In this document: in pieces, positions 35,561 to 47,236 of the stretch | Numbering within the stretch: position 1 is the stretch's first letter | Layout: the number at the start of each line of letters is the position of its first letter | From: Mactromeris polynyma | Taxonomy: Eukaryota > Mollusca > Bivalvia > Venerida > Mactridae | NCBI GenBank assembly: GCA_032209605.1 | Contig: JASFXZ010000043.1 | Coordinates: 854,819 to 918,818 of the forward strand | DNA: 64,000 nt | Direction: 5' to 3' | Made by a program: the position numbers and the translations under genes | Notes under the pieces: generated by a model | What the model saw: only the letters and a program-made list of their open reading frames with translations | The model's database searches: none | Told to the model about the DNA's origin: nothing

Positions 35561-36478
35561 TTCGTTTTTGTTTTTATTACACCAATCGCTTCAGTAGAGT
35601 GGAGCAAAAGGTATAATATTGTTCACATGGTATAAATTCAACTTGTTTTGATGATTAAGACATTTTCTCAAACTTTGAGATTTGCTATAAATTATATTAC
35701 TCTCAATTTGGTTTGATCATTTCTTTCAACTTGAATATTTAATTAAAAAAACATCCGGCATCGCTTTGATCCCTTAATTACTTACGCTTTTAATTTGTAT
35801 GAAATAAGTGTTGTATTTGAAGTGAGTTCACCATTCCCATACATAAATGAGTAAACCACTTTTAAAGAGTTTCACGACATTCGACATTTTCCTTGCTTAT
35901 TGTGTAAAATGGTTATATTTTCGTAAATACATACATGCGTATTGGTGAGATTTATGTGTCGATGAACTTGTGAAATATATTAAAATAATGTTCATGAGTC
36001 TCCGTAGATAAGCGTTCAGATACTTCCTAAATGTTTTCTAAAGTATAGCCCCATACTCATGATGTATAATTTAGTCGGATGTTTTAATATGAAATAAATA
36101 TTGCTCGAAGCGATTTCGACATGGTTGCTTGACACACAGCTTGTCTGATTTAGTCGCGAAAATAATGACAAGGGGACGATACAGTAGCGTATATACTCGG
36201 TATAACATGAAGACACTTTTGAAATTCAACTTATCATTCGTGCCTATTACAATAGGACACAGGGAACTAACGGTATCAGTAAAATGGATGATGTTACAAA
36301 AGTATATCCGACCTATCCCATCCATTATTACACGGTGTGCATGCTTAAATCAATGCGCATAAAACAACCATCTTTACCGAAATCGTCTTTAAACCCTTTA
36401 AACTTGATATAATAGCCAAAATATGGTTATTTTCTCACTTCAACATAGTTGTTACTGTTGTATTTTACAGCATGCACA
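35561..36478. other. No gene seen
   Basis: AT-rich. Overlapping short open frames on both strands at 36.0-36.4 kb have no known motif. Confidence 0.3.
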
Positions 36479-37297
36479 CATACCCAACAATATCGCTAAT
36501 CAGATAAATCCAGTCGATGCAGATGGATATCGATGGGGCTTTTGATCAGCAGTCAATTTGTCTGCCGGTAGTTTCCGTTGAGTGATCGTAAATTTTCCGG
36601 GCTATCTTTGATCTATGTATCCGATAAACGGTTAAAACAGGATGTTTTATGATCATAAAGAAAAAACTATTGGAGTTCGATTATGTTGATGAAATCTGGG
36701 ACCAATATATATGGGCAGTTCTCCAGGAAAACAGGGCTTAATGACAAAATTTTCGATTTTCAGATTTTTACAATTTCTGTTGCCTCAGACATTAAGAATC
36801 TTCAAATTGAAAACCGCTTGACGCTATACTATTTCATTTTCATTTTATAACGTTTTAACGACAACTCGTGTCATGCTCACAGCAACGTCATTTTGTTTTG
36901 GCGACGTCATCTGAACATCATTGAATGTTCTATGACGGAAGTGGGGTTTCTGGTCATTTCATTTCATCCATGTTTTAATAGATCATTTTCATATGCCTTT
37001 AGATGGAATAGTCTTATAGCTTGGTTTTTTTATATACATATTTTGTTCAGGATATTATTTGAGAGTATTTTAAAGATGTATTTAATACACATTAAGGAAA
37101 TAAATGAAAGAAAATCAAACAAGGCGTACATGTTTATTTATCACTACTATACTAAAATTACAAAATCATAAACAAACAAAATACAACAGTCAATAATATC
37201 GCTGGATTGTTGGAGCTGTACAAGTGATGTCCTGATACGCAGGTCGCACATACGGTCTTACAACTTTGTATAAGTACTCATTTCGTTCCTGGCTTAG

Positions 37298-37432
37298 TCA
37301 ATGTGGATGAATAACTTGTAGGTGTACATCTTGTGTGATGCTGTAGTCTCGACACCGAAGGATGTTAATTGTTGTTTCACAGGAATTACAGTTTTCTTTT
37401 ACGGTTGCACTCCCTGGTACATCTGATGACAT
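37298..37432 (-). other. Short Cys-containing open frame, unknown
   Basis: A 44-codon frame from ATG to TGA with a CNSC pair (MSSDVPGSATVKENCNSC...) in a B-specific insert that is less AT-rich than its surroundings. CTTCCAG just upstream could be a splice acceptor. I do not recognise it, and it may be chance. Confidence 0.15.
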
Positions 37433-38014
37433 CCTGGAAGTATTGATATTTTCCTGTTAATACAAGAAAGGGAATTAGACAGTTATAAATATACAATATA
37501 ATAAAATCGTTATCAATTGTTATGTGTTGATTGACATTTTAACAAACAATCTGATAATTATAGAGTCTTATGATAGACACAGTACTAACAGTTATTTAAT
37601 TTTGAAACTGTTACAATAACGATATCAACTTGATGAGAACACTTATTAACACACAAAATTATCAGAATTAAGTGTAATTACATCAATTTGTTAATTAGAA
37701 CCATAATGTTTGTATTTTTTTTATCTTTCAGTATATTTCTCGAAAACATATGTTGTTCAATAGAAGTGTATCTATATCTCAAATGTAAGAAATTCAGGCA
37801 ATATATTTCGAATACACACTGTTTGATATTTGGTATATTTTGAATCTGAAGACAGGATATTCTTATGAATTAAGGTTTTACTCAAGCATGCTTTATTATT
37901 CATTATGACTTCATAATCATCGTAATCCCAATGGTAAAACAAATAACCTATAAGTACCTTATTCCACGTATTGGTTTGAAGATTGGTGCAAAAATGCTTT
38001 CCAATCACGTCATG

Positions 38015-39652
38015 TCCACGCTGGGTCATTGCCACGCTGGGTCATTGCCACGCTGGGTCATTGCCACGCTGGGTCATTGCCACGCTGAGTCATTGCCACG
38101 CTGGGTCATTGCCACGCTGGGTCATTGCCACGCTGGGTCATTGCCACGCTGGGTCATTGCCACGCTGGGTCATTGCCACGCTGGGTCATTGCCACGCTGG
38201 GTCATTGCCACGCTGGATCATTGCCACGCTGGGTCATTGCCACGCTGGGTCATTGCCACGCTGGGTCATTGCCACGCTGGGTCATTGCCACGCTGGGTCA
38301 TTGCCACGCTGGGTCATTGCCACGCTGGGTCATTGCCACGCTGGGTCATTGCCACGCTGGGTCATTGCCACGCTGGGTCATTGCCACGCTGGATCATTGC
38401 CACGCTGGGTCATTGCCACGCTGGGTCATTGCCACGCTGGATCATTGCCACGCTGGGTCATTGCCACGCTGGGTCATTGCCACGCTGGGTCATTGCCACG
38501 CTGGGTCATTGCCACGCTGGATCATTGCCACGCTGGGTCATTGCCACGCTGGGTCATTGCCACGCTGGGTCATTGCCACGCTGAGTCATTGCCACGCTGG
38601 GTCATTGCCACGCTGGGTCATTGCCACGCTGGGTCATTGCCACGCTGGGTCATTGCCACGCTGGGTCATTGCCACGCTGGGTCATTGCCACGCTGGGTCA
38701 TTGCCACGCTGGGTCATTGCCACGCTGGGTCATTGCCACGCTGGATCATTGCCACGCTGGGTCATTGCCACGCTGGGTCATTGCCACGCTGGGTCATTGC
38801 CACGCTGGGTCATTGCCACGCTGGGTCATTGCCACGCTGGGTCATTGCCACGCTGGGTCATTGCCACGCTGGGTCATTGCCACGCTGGGTCATTGCCACG
38901 CTGGATCATTGCCACGCTGGGTCATTGCCACGCTGGGTCATTGCCACGCTGGATCATTGCCACGCTGGGTCATTGCCACGCTGGGTCATTGCCACGCTGG
39001 GTCATTGCCACGCTGGGTCATTGCCACGCTGGATCATTGCCACGCTGGGTCATTGCCACGCTGGGTCATTGCCACGCTGGGTCATTGCCACGCTGAGTCA
39101 TTGCCACGCTGGGTCATTGCCACGCTGGGTCATTGCCACGCTGGGTCATTGCCACGCTGGGTCATTGCCACGCTGGGTCATTGCCACGCTGGGTCATTGC
39201 CACGCTGGGTCATTGCCACGCTGGGTCATTGCCACGCTGAGTCATTGCCACGCTGGGTCATTGCCACGCTGGGTCATTGCCACGCTGGGTCATTGCCACG
39301 CTGGGTCATGTCCACGCTGGATCATTGCCACGCTGGGTCATTGCCACGCTGGGTCATTGCCACGCTGGGTCATTGCCACGCTGAGTCATTGCCACGCTGG
39401 TCATTGCCACGCTGGATCATTGCCACGCTGAGTCATTGCCACGCTGGGTCATTGCCACGCTGGGTCATTGCCACGCTGAGTCATTGCCAGGCTGGGTCAT
39501 TGCCACGCTGAGTCATTGCCACGCTGGGTCATTGCCACGCTGGGTCATTGCCACGCTGGGTCATTGCCACGCTGAGTCATTGCCACGCTGGGTCATTGCC
39601 ACGATGGGTCATTGCCACGATGGGTCATTGCCACGCTGGATCATTGCCACTG
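38015..39652. repeat. 16-bp minisatellite, about 102 units
   Basis: The unit is TTGCCACGCTGGGTCA with single-base variants (GGATCA, GAGTCA, ACGATGG) scattered along it. It is the most uniform array in the window. A 16-bp period cycles through all three frames, so all plus frames stay open (16-residue repeat GHCHAGSLPRWVIATL). Copy A has no trace of it at the equivalent place, about 16857. Confidence 0.97.
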
Positions 39653-40613
39653 CTTCATTTGTGGCAGACGACTTGTCAACAACATTTAGAAGCTGTTCCA
39701 ATGAGTCACAATCAGTACGGTGGTAAAGTTTCTTCACTGACGCAAAAAAAACTATCTACATGACACCTTGCATGTAAAATAGTTATATTTTTTGCGTTGA
39801 CATTATTTAATTGTTTTTAAATTATTATATTAATGCTGTTTATAATGTAATACAGATGTTGCAAATGTTTAGACAAATCACCTGTATAACTTAAACAAAA
39901 TAAATTGATGAAAATTATTAAAACTGATATTCATTTTATAAGTTTTATGTTGTTTTTTTCAGCAAAATTATTACTAGTTATTTATTATATATTTAATTGC
40001 TTTGCTCAGTATTTGAAATGATATTATTCAATCCTTAAAATGTCAGTACCAGCCATTAGTAAAGTCAACGACGTGAACGGTAGAAAAATTAAACCATAAA
40101 CTAGAATATAAAGTTTTACATGAATGATTATTATTAGGTTTTTATGGATGCTAGGTGCATATTTCAGAACAGAGTAGATTTATGAACGTAGAGTAAAGGC
40201 GTGAATCAACCATGTCTTAGTGTTGGTATATTATATTATATATTGTACGCATGTATGTATATTATATCCAACTTTTCTTCCTCCGTTTACTGAAGTTACA
40301 TATAAAAAGTACTATATTACTGAACCAGTAATAACAATGCATATAAAGACGATAATGTTCTTTAATCATTGCTGCAGAACGATGATTGTCAAACTCATTT
40401 ATATACTTGACTTACACATAAATAAAGAAATAAGTACCCATAATTGTGATTGGTATGTATCCCGGTTAGTAATCACCTGTGTATTGATCAATAAATTTAA
40501 ATAATATTATGTATGTATTGGTCCCAGATGAAACACGAGATTATTTTATTATTGAAAAGCAAATGTTTTCTTATGAAATAAACTACGAAAAAACAAGGAA
40601 TTCGTTTCACTTA

Positions 40614-41408
40614 AGCATGTGTAATAGTCAGTAGTTATAAATATTAAGGGGTGATATTCCATGAAAATCACAACTTTACGTTAAATAGTGAATCATTAGG
40701 AAGGGGATCAGGTCGTGCCTTGGGTAGTATTATCAGCAAAATTCATAATATGAAAGAATTCGGATTTAAATCATTCGAAAAACTATATAACAGACTAATT
40801 TTAATGGACGACAACAGAGTTACAAAGAAAGTGTTCAATATGGACTATATAAAATGCAGCAATAATTGGTCAGGTGACTTACAGCAAGTGATGACAAAGC
40901 TTGGATTATCGACTGAGTTTAACAATAGATCAGTTATAATCTTTACTCACGCCACAACTTTAATAAAAAGTTATTACTCTGATATCTGGACAAGAAACGT
41001 TAAACTAATCCCAAACTTAGAACATACATACTTTTTAAAGACACCTTTAGAAGTGAGAATTATTTACACATCAACCTACCAAGAAATGAACGTTCAATCC
41101 TTAGTCAATTCAGAACTGGCATTTTACCTTTAGGAATAGAGACAGGTCGATATTGTGGAGAGACGCCAGAACAAAGACTATGCAAGTTTTGTGAAAATAA
41201 CTCTGTAGAAAATGAAATACATTTCTTGTTCGATTGTGAAATTTACCGAAATTTGAGACATTATAAGTTTAATAAATTATTTAGTACAATTAATATTCTC
41301 TTACCAGCTGAACAACGTTTAAATCATATCATGTTAACCCAGCCAAGACTCTTATCAAAATTTCTTGTACAAGCCTATATTACCAGACGAAAGATTCTCT
41401 ACTCTTAA
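40614..41408 (+). pseudogene. LINE F1 ORF2 C-terminal part, with stop and frameshift
   Basis: The frame reads YKY, then TAA where a Leu codon is expected, then GVIFHENHNF and GRALGSIISKIHNMKEFGFK, the RT thumb and connection region of an APE LINE. A shift near 41032 moves the rest into the frame reading TFRSENYLHINLPRN and IETGRYCGETPEQ, then a CX2CX9HX4C knuckle (CKFC...HFLFDC), ending at 41408. The YADD and endonuclease parts are missing. The same segment occurs on the minus strand at 63530-63800. The knuckle spacing (X9) groups it with LINEs D and E rather than A and B (X7). Confidence 0.85.
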
Positions 41409-41637
41409 AATGTATGTACATTAACTAAAATTTGTATTTATATTGTTTACTATCTAACTTTTGTTTATTTATTTTTACAGTTATTAATATAAATGATCGG
41501 TGATTAAGATATTATATTTATAAGGTGACTTATAGGCCCATTGGGACGGGTGTTTGTTTACTTTTTGTATTTATGTTTATACTGAGATGTCTATACACAT
41601 GTCACTATAATAAAAGATTTACTTACTTACTTACTTA
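40614..41637 (+). mobile_element. LINE F1, 3' fragment with TTAC tail
   Basis: 5'-truncated LINE that starts near the end of the RT domain and runs through the C-terminal knuckle and a 3' UTR to AATAAAAGATT followed by a TTAC repeat at about 41620-41637. GGCCCATTGGGAC at 41535-41547 is a weak hairpin about 60 bases before the tail. Confidence 0.8.
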
Positions 41638-41675
41638 CTGTAATAAACACTTTGTCATGCAATGTCCAACTAAAA

Positions 41676-41872
41676 TTGCAATTACAAACTAATTTTGGGT
41701 AATTTAAATACGCAAGATACTGTGGTGCACGCTAATAGTTATACCGCGTAATATATATTTTCATATATACTTTTCCACATTGCATTATTATTTATATTAG
41801 CATTAAACTATTTGTTTGATTTTCATCTATGTAATGTATCCAGCATTATTGAAAGTTTAATAACAATAAATA
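41676..41872 (-). repeat. Inverted partner of the 10.65-kb repeat
   Basis: The reverse complement matches 10651-10860. It begins about 40 bases after the LINE F1 tail, so the LINE may have inserted next to or into it. Confidence 0.8.
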
Positions 41873-42200
41873 TGTATTCTTTGTTTCACGGTTATCTCAG
41901 GATTTGTGTAGCAAGACCTCCTTATGTTTTGTTTTAAGGAGTTTTTACGCTATGGATCGGGTCTGTGGGACAACATTTTAAGAGAACATTTTTAATCGTC
42001 ACGGTGTCCCCTACTATCCCTTCCAAGGCCCGGATCCACCGGGGGAGGCGAAGGGGGGCCAGGCCCCAACTCGGCTGTGAAGTGACCAGATTATGTCTCT
42101 CAATGTTGCTATTCTTTAAGCACTTTAAGTACAATACATCAATTTATTATCAATATCATCTTTACTACCAGTATAGCGGAAGCAAGTGCAATACAATTTG

Positions 42201-42219
42201 CCCCCCCCCCCCCCCCCCC
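42201..42219 (+). repeat. Poly-C run of 19
   Basis: Nineteen uninterrupted C. Upstream, at about 42029-42066, lies a GGATCCACCGGGGGAGGCG-type G-rich block like the ends of some hAT elements. The run length may be unreliable in assembly. Confidence 0.9.
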
Positions 42220-42314
42220 TGTTGTGCACCTTTGGCCTTATGTGACCGTCAAGTAAAATCGGATGCTTTTCACTCGACATCAGCCAGGCGCTTTCAAATT
42301 CCTTATCATGTATA

Positions 42315-42803
42315 CACTCACCCAAAGTTCTAACGCATCCTATTTAAATTTCATTTAATTTTCTTAATTCTGTACTAAATGTTATGATAATTCAGATCAT
42401 ATAGCATTATTTTTATAAAAACCTTTCGCAATTTTTTTATTCGATGTTGAGTGCGGCCATGCGGAACGAATGATCGAAATTCGATATTTTTGACTTGCTG
42501 CTTTTACTTGGCTGTCTTTCACATGATTTCTTTTTCTAATTGTGTTGTTTTATATTACAGTCGTTAAAAACATTATGTTTGTTTTTTAGCATACGAAATT
42601 GACTTTTTATTAAAATTATTACTTATTTTTTCTGTAAAATTTTAAACACGTTCATTTGCCGGACCATATTGAAGCACTTCTTTTTTGTTATCTGAGTGAT
42701 TTCACTGTGTTTTTTACTACAATGACCATACATTTCCAACCCCTCGTTCGTCTATTCGTATTCAAGTAAATCCTAAGTGATGCGTTAGAACTTTGGGTGA
42801 GTG
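42315..42803. mobile_element. 489-bp MITE with TA duplication
   Basis: Perfect 25-bp inverted termini starting CACTCACCCAAAGTTCTAAC at 42315 and, on the other strand, at 42803, flanked by TA (42313-42314, 42804-42805). The TA target and size fit a non-autonomous Tc1/mariner element. The interior is AT-rich with no transposase. Confidence 0.88.
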
Positions 42804-42805
42804 TA

Positions 42806-43107
42806 TTCATGTATATTACTAGCGTCTATAAAACATATTGATGTAATTTATTTTCTTCGCTCTTGCTGATCTTTCCTTTTTGAACAACTAAACTTGAACA
42901 TCAGAATGCGATCATCCCCGAATTTCGAATTATTCTCCCAAGTACACAATACCATTACCGTGGCTAATATTTGGAGAGTTGCGAATCTACGTCCCCGAAG
43001 TCTTTCACTCATGAAAATGCTGGCGAAATGGTGTTGTTCTGTTCCTGTTACCAAACCAACACAGTGTCATATGTGGCTACGAAATAAAAAAGCAGTAATA
43101 TGAGTAA
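42806..43107. other. No gene seen
   Basis: Overlapping short frames on both strands (42848-43054 minus, 42894-43103 plus) have no recognisable motif. Confidence 0.3.
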
Positions 43108-43162
43108 TACTGCTGTAACTGCTATAGCTGCTAACTTCACACCGGTCATAATGCCTATGGTT
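43108..43162 (+). repeat. Isolated unit of the 54-bp array
   Basis: TGCTGTAACTGCTATAGCTG and CTTCACACCGGTCATAATGC match the array at 44952-46052. The unit is cut off from it by the hAT remnant and a dispersed repeat. Confidence 0.85.
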
Positions 43163-43173
43163 TAATTAAATTT

Positions 43174-43213
43174 CAGGCCCGTAGCTGGGCATACGCACGA
43201 ACGACCGTGCGTA
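43174..43213 (+). mobile_element. Probable left end of a hAT element
   Basis: CAGGCCCGTAGCTGGGCATA is typical of hAT terminal repeats (CAGG start, CCCGTAGC). It lies about 630 bases upstream of the hAT transposase fragment. No matching right end was found before 44.6 kb. Confidence 0.45.
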
Positions 43214-43802
43214 TCATCATTTTCAAAAGTCGAAAAACTAAAAACTTTAAATCAGCATTAAAAATCGAAGGCTGGGGGGGATGAAGGGTTACAGCGCAGC
43301 TATTTAACTATACGTATATATATTGACATTAACCAAGTACATACAACATCACCATTATTTTAGATATGGAATATAACTGCTTCTTAAAAGTTTAATCATA
43401 TACATGTTATTCTTAGGTTAAAGGCTTTATGGACAAACAATGACAGATTTTTAACTACAGTCTTATTTTTTTAAGCTTTAATATTTTAACAAATTTTGGT
43501 ATATTGTATTTGGTAACACCTATTATTGTTATACTGGACTGGAACTTCATGTGTACAAATAGAAAAGAGAGCATTTTATCAGTAAAAAACTAAACTTAAG
43601 GTAATGTCCTTATCCTGCAGATGTGAAGTTATTTAGTCAAGAACTACATTATTTATATCATACGAACAATAGCATCTCCAGGAATAGAATAGTTATGTAT
43701 TAACATATTTGACAGTTGTTGTTTGCATACGCTTTATTATCACCAACGGACGGACGAACTTACGGGATCCTTTCAGACAAATAATTATATGTTTAATATG
43801 CA

Positions 43803-44154
43803 GATAATTAAATGGCAGGTGGTGGTGAAATTCATGCCTCGTGTGCAGACGGAAATGGAGGACCCAAGCGACTGCCTATTGGAAGCGTTGGGTCAGGCAA
43901 ATAAGGACCTCTCCCCAAATGTCCGTGCCTGTATGTCTATATTGTTAGCAATGCCTGTGTCAACAGCGACAGTCGAACGGTACTTTAGCACGATGCGACA
44001 TATTAAGACCTATTTGCGAAGTACGATGACCACTGAAAGACTCAGTGGTCTTCATCTCAATATCTATAGAGAGAATGAGATAGATAGTGAGGCAGTGTTT
44101 GAAATATTTGCCAGGAAAAATGAAAGACGCCTGGCTCTTTTATTTAGGATTTGA
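43803..44154 (+). pseudogene. hAT transposase C-terminal dimerisation domain
   Basis: The frame encodes EMEDPSDCLLEALGQANKDL, then LLAMPVSTATVERYFSTM and TYLRSTMTTERLSGL, ending at TGA (44152-44154). This is the hAT family C-terminal dimerisation domain, in the form seen in transposases related to ZMYM1 and ZBED proteins (usual core ATAERSFS). ATATGCAG just before it could be a splice acceptor, so it may be a last exon. The catalytic DDE region and the zinc finger are not visible upstream, so the element is a remnant. The conserved core is intact without stops, which suggests moderate age. Confidence 0.9.
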
Positions 44155-44157
44155 ACG

Positions 44158-44578
44158 TGCCTAAACTACACTCATTTAATGTATATGGCTTACGTTTTAA
44201 TGAGGGTAAACATATGCCGTTATACATGTAATGTATCATTTTAGTATAAATAGAAATACATGTACAAACAAATTTTATGTCTCTGTTATCTTTAGTAGCT
44301 CTGTTCCATAATGTAATGTTTAATTGAGGATGTGAACATTGAAGACACTATTTGCGTAGTTTATACTGACTTTACTATAATGCTATGTAGATGTTTGTTT
44401 TATATTGCTGTGAATGTTGACGGACGCTGTATTTTTTTAATAAATGGTTCCTATAATAAATAAAAATTTCGACTCCGTTTATATCAAACTATATCATTAA
44501 ACGAGTTTGGATATCCAAAACACATTCAGAGTTCACCATTTGCGCTCGACTATTCAACAAATCTCGGGGGAAGTACCC
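44158..44578. other. No gene seen after the hAT fragment
   Basis: AT-rich and probably hAT 3' sequence (AATAAATGG near 44439). No terminal repeat was recognised. Confidence 0.3.
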
Positions 44579-44955
44579 TCCATGTCCAACAATATCGCTT
44601 ATCGCATGGGCCAAAAATCGATATTTCCAGTCGTCTAATTTGCATTGATTAGATGGGGAACGCTACGTATTTATTATTCAAAAGTTTCAACCAGATTTGG
44701 AAACCGCAATTATCGTATTTTCAATCGTATAAAAATATTGATATTTTTTAGATGTTTAGGCGGGCGAATTTACAGTTTTCGTGAGCCACCCAGTTTCTTA
44801 TTGAAATCAGCGTGAACGGTGCGTTTTTCCTGGAGGTCCGACATTTTTAAATCATTATTTTTACTTATCCTCAGGCGGGAATTCAAAGTTTCAAGCAGCT
44901 TCTGTTAGGACAGTTTATGCTTGTTCAAACGGTGCCAATTGATGTAATTTATGCT
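44579..44955 (+). repeat. Dispersed repeat leading into the 54-bp array
   Basis: Inverted partner of 24770-25166. It starts CATGTCCAACAATATCGCTT, the same start motif as copies A and B, and continues without a gap into the tandem array. Confidence 0.88.
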
Positions 44956-46052
44956 AACTTCACACCGGTCATAATGTCTATGGTTGTATTTTACTGCTGT
45001 AACTGTTATTACTTCACACCGGTCATAATGCCTATCGTTGTTATTTACTGCTGTAACTGCTATTACTTCACACCGGTCATAATGTCTATGGTTGTATTTT
45101 ACTGCTGTAACTGCTATTACTTCACACCGGTCATAATGTCTATCGTTGTATTTTACTGCTGTAACTGCTATTACTTCACACCGGTCATAATGCCTATGGT
45201 TGTATTTTACTGCTGTAACTGCTATTACTTCACACCGGGCATAATGTCTATGGTTGTATTTTACTGCTGTAACTGCTATTACTTCACACCGGTCATAATG
45301 TCTATGGTTGTATTTTACTGCTGTAATTGCTAACTTCACACCGGTCATAATGTCTATGGTTGTATTTTACTGCTGTAACTGCTATTACTTCACACCGGTC
45401 ATAATGTCTATGGTTGTATTTTACTGCTGTAACTGTTATTCATTCACACCGTTCATAATGCGATGGTTGTATTTTACTGCTGTAACTGCTATCACTTCAC
45501 ACCGGTCATAATGTCTATGGTTGTATTTTACTGCTGTAACTGTTATTACTTCACACCGTTCATAATGTCTATGGTTGTATTTTACTGCTGTTACTGTTAT
45601 TACTTCACACCGGTCATAATGTCTATGGTTGTATTTTACTGATTTAACTGCTATAACTGCTAACTTCACACCGGTCATAATGTCTCTTGTTGTATTTTAG
45701 TGATGTAACTGCTATTACTTCACACCGGTCATAATGTCTATGGTTGTATTTTACGGCTGTAACTGCTATAACTGCTAACTTCACACCGGTCATAATGCCT
45801 ATGGTTGTAGTTTACTGCTGTAATTGCTATAACTGCTAACTTCACACCGGTCATAATGCCTATGGTTGTAGTTTACTGATGTAACTGCTATTACTTCACA
45901 CCGGTCATAATGCCTATGGTTGTAGTTTACTGGTGTAACTGCTAACTTCACACCGGTCATAATGTCTATGGTTGTATTTTACTGCTATAACTGCTAACTT
46001 CAAACCGGTCATAATGTCTATGGTTGTATTTTACTGCTATAACTGCTTATCT
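44952..46052. repeat. 54-bp tandem array, about 20 units
   Basis: The unit contains TTCACACCGGTCATAATGTC, TATGGTTGTATTTTACTGC and TGTAACTGCTATTA. Both strands are open because the period is 54. Deletions of 5-20 bases appear in several units (near 45330, 45460, 45655 and 45780). The array runs straight into the cassette array. Confidence 0.95.
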
Positions 46053-46716
46053 TATCTAGTTGACCACTTATTATGTTACTTAATAACTCAAATTCGCGAA
46101 TTTCACTTAAGATTCGTGTTACCACTTATTCAGTTTTGGCTTCTAGATGTAAGTGGTAACACGAATCTTATCTAGTTGACCACTTATTATGTTACTTAAT
46201 AACTCAAATTCGCGAATTTCACTTAAGATTCGTGTAACCACTTATTCAGTTTTGGCTTCTACATGTAAGTGGTAACACGAATCTTATCTAGTTGACCACT
46301 TATTATGTTACTTAATAACTCAAATTCGCGAATTTCACTTAAGATTCGTGTAACCACTTATTCAGTTTTGGCTTCTACATGTAAGTGGTAACACGAATCT
46401 TAAGTGAAATTCGCGAATTTGAGTTACTAAGTAACATAATAAGTGGTCAACTAGATAAGATTCGTGTTACCACTTACATCTGGAAGCCAAAATTGCATTT
46501 ATAAATAAGTGGTAACACGAATCTTATCTAGTTGACCACTTATTATGTTACTTAATAACTCAAATTCGCGAATTTCACTTAAGATTCGTGTAACCACTTA
46601 TTCAGTTTTGGCTTCTACATGTAAGTGGTAACACGAATCTTAAGTGAAATTCGCGAATTTGAGTTACTAAATAACATAATAAGTGGATAACTAGATAAGA
46701 TTCGCGTTACCACTTA
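46050..46716. repeat. Cassette array: 55-bp cores between 20-bp inverted repeats, mixed orientation
   Basis: TAAGTGGTAACACGAATCTT and its reverse complement flank a core of about 55 bp containing the 14-bp palindrome AAATTCGCGAATTT. Six cores are present in the order forward, forward, forward, reverse, forward, reverse. Right arms lie at 46109, 46225, 46341, 46457, 46581 and 46697. Left arms lie at 46150, 46266, 46382, 46506 and 46622. The first core lacks its left arm, where the 54-bp array ends. The spacer TTCAGTTTTGGCTTCTACAT is also inverted after the first reversed core. Confidence 0.92.
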
Positions 46717-46848
46717 AATCTAGTGTAATACATCATAAAAAGGTAAGAGGTGGCAGTTATGGGCACTTTCAGGCCTGTTTCTAGTTGTATGATATTTATC
46801 TTACCGAAAATTTATCACGAATATTAACTAGATAGCTAGATAATTATC
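46717..46848 (+). repeat. Flank of the cassette element, inverted partner at 61.7 kb
   Basis: AGGTAAGAGGTGGCAGTTAT and CTAGATAGCTAGATAATTAT match the reverse complement of 61729-61857. At both places it adjoins the 20-bp arm, so arm, core and flank belong to one dispersed element. Confidence 0.85.
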
Positions 46849-47236
46849 GTAATAATTAAGTGGTTAACACGAATTAATTCGCGAACGCTATCATGCTAAC
46901 TGGTGGCAGTAATATGCCACCATACATATTTAAATGTGTTTAGGGCGGTTTGTAATCGACAGCATGCCATACATACAGGTAGCTACGCGCCCGTAGATTC
47001 TTCTATTACTACTACTACTGGTGTTGCATAGAAGCCGATTACAAAAATCCTTTTCACTATTACTATATCAAAATAACACATATGATCATACTTGTCACGA
47101 TAAACAGGAGACAACATCAGTGAATTATAAATATGAATAAAACAGTGATCGAAATGATGCATTTATTGTCTTTTGACTTTAAATAAATTCCATGCCTACA
47201 TTTATTATCTGAATTACGTTCATGTGTTTATTTTCA
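46849..47236. other. No gene seen
   Basis: Short related motifs (AAGTGGTTAACACGAATTAA near 46859) and then AT-rich sequence. Confidence 0.3.

Larger units (their letters stand above)
36479..40498 (+). repeat. Dispersed repeat copy B, with 16-bp array and empty LINE site
   Basis: Shares the blocks 36479-36560, 36820-36862, 37510-37885, 39683-39826 and 39826-40498 with copy A, in order. It lacks LINE B: TTAAATTATTATATTAATGC at about 39817-39836 is the uninterrupted target. B-specific inserts lie at about 36560-36815 and 36862-37510, and the 16-bp array sits between the third and fourth shared blocks. Confidence 0.88.

Noticed and set aside
37983..39511. Long His/Cys-rich frames (GHCHAGSLPRWV) resembling a metal-binding protein
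   Set aside because: A 16-bp unit cycles through all three frames. Three overlapping frames encode the same 16-residue repeat, so it is not selected coding sequence.
42197..42225. Polyproline-coding C run as a gene feature
   Set aside because: A 19-base homopolymer in non-coding DNA. The frame around it has no other coding support.
44917..45678. Cys-rich open frames (CCNCYYFTPVIM)
   Set aside because: 54-bp repeat artefact. Both strands are open across the array.
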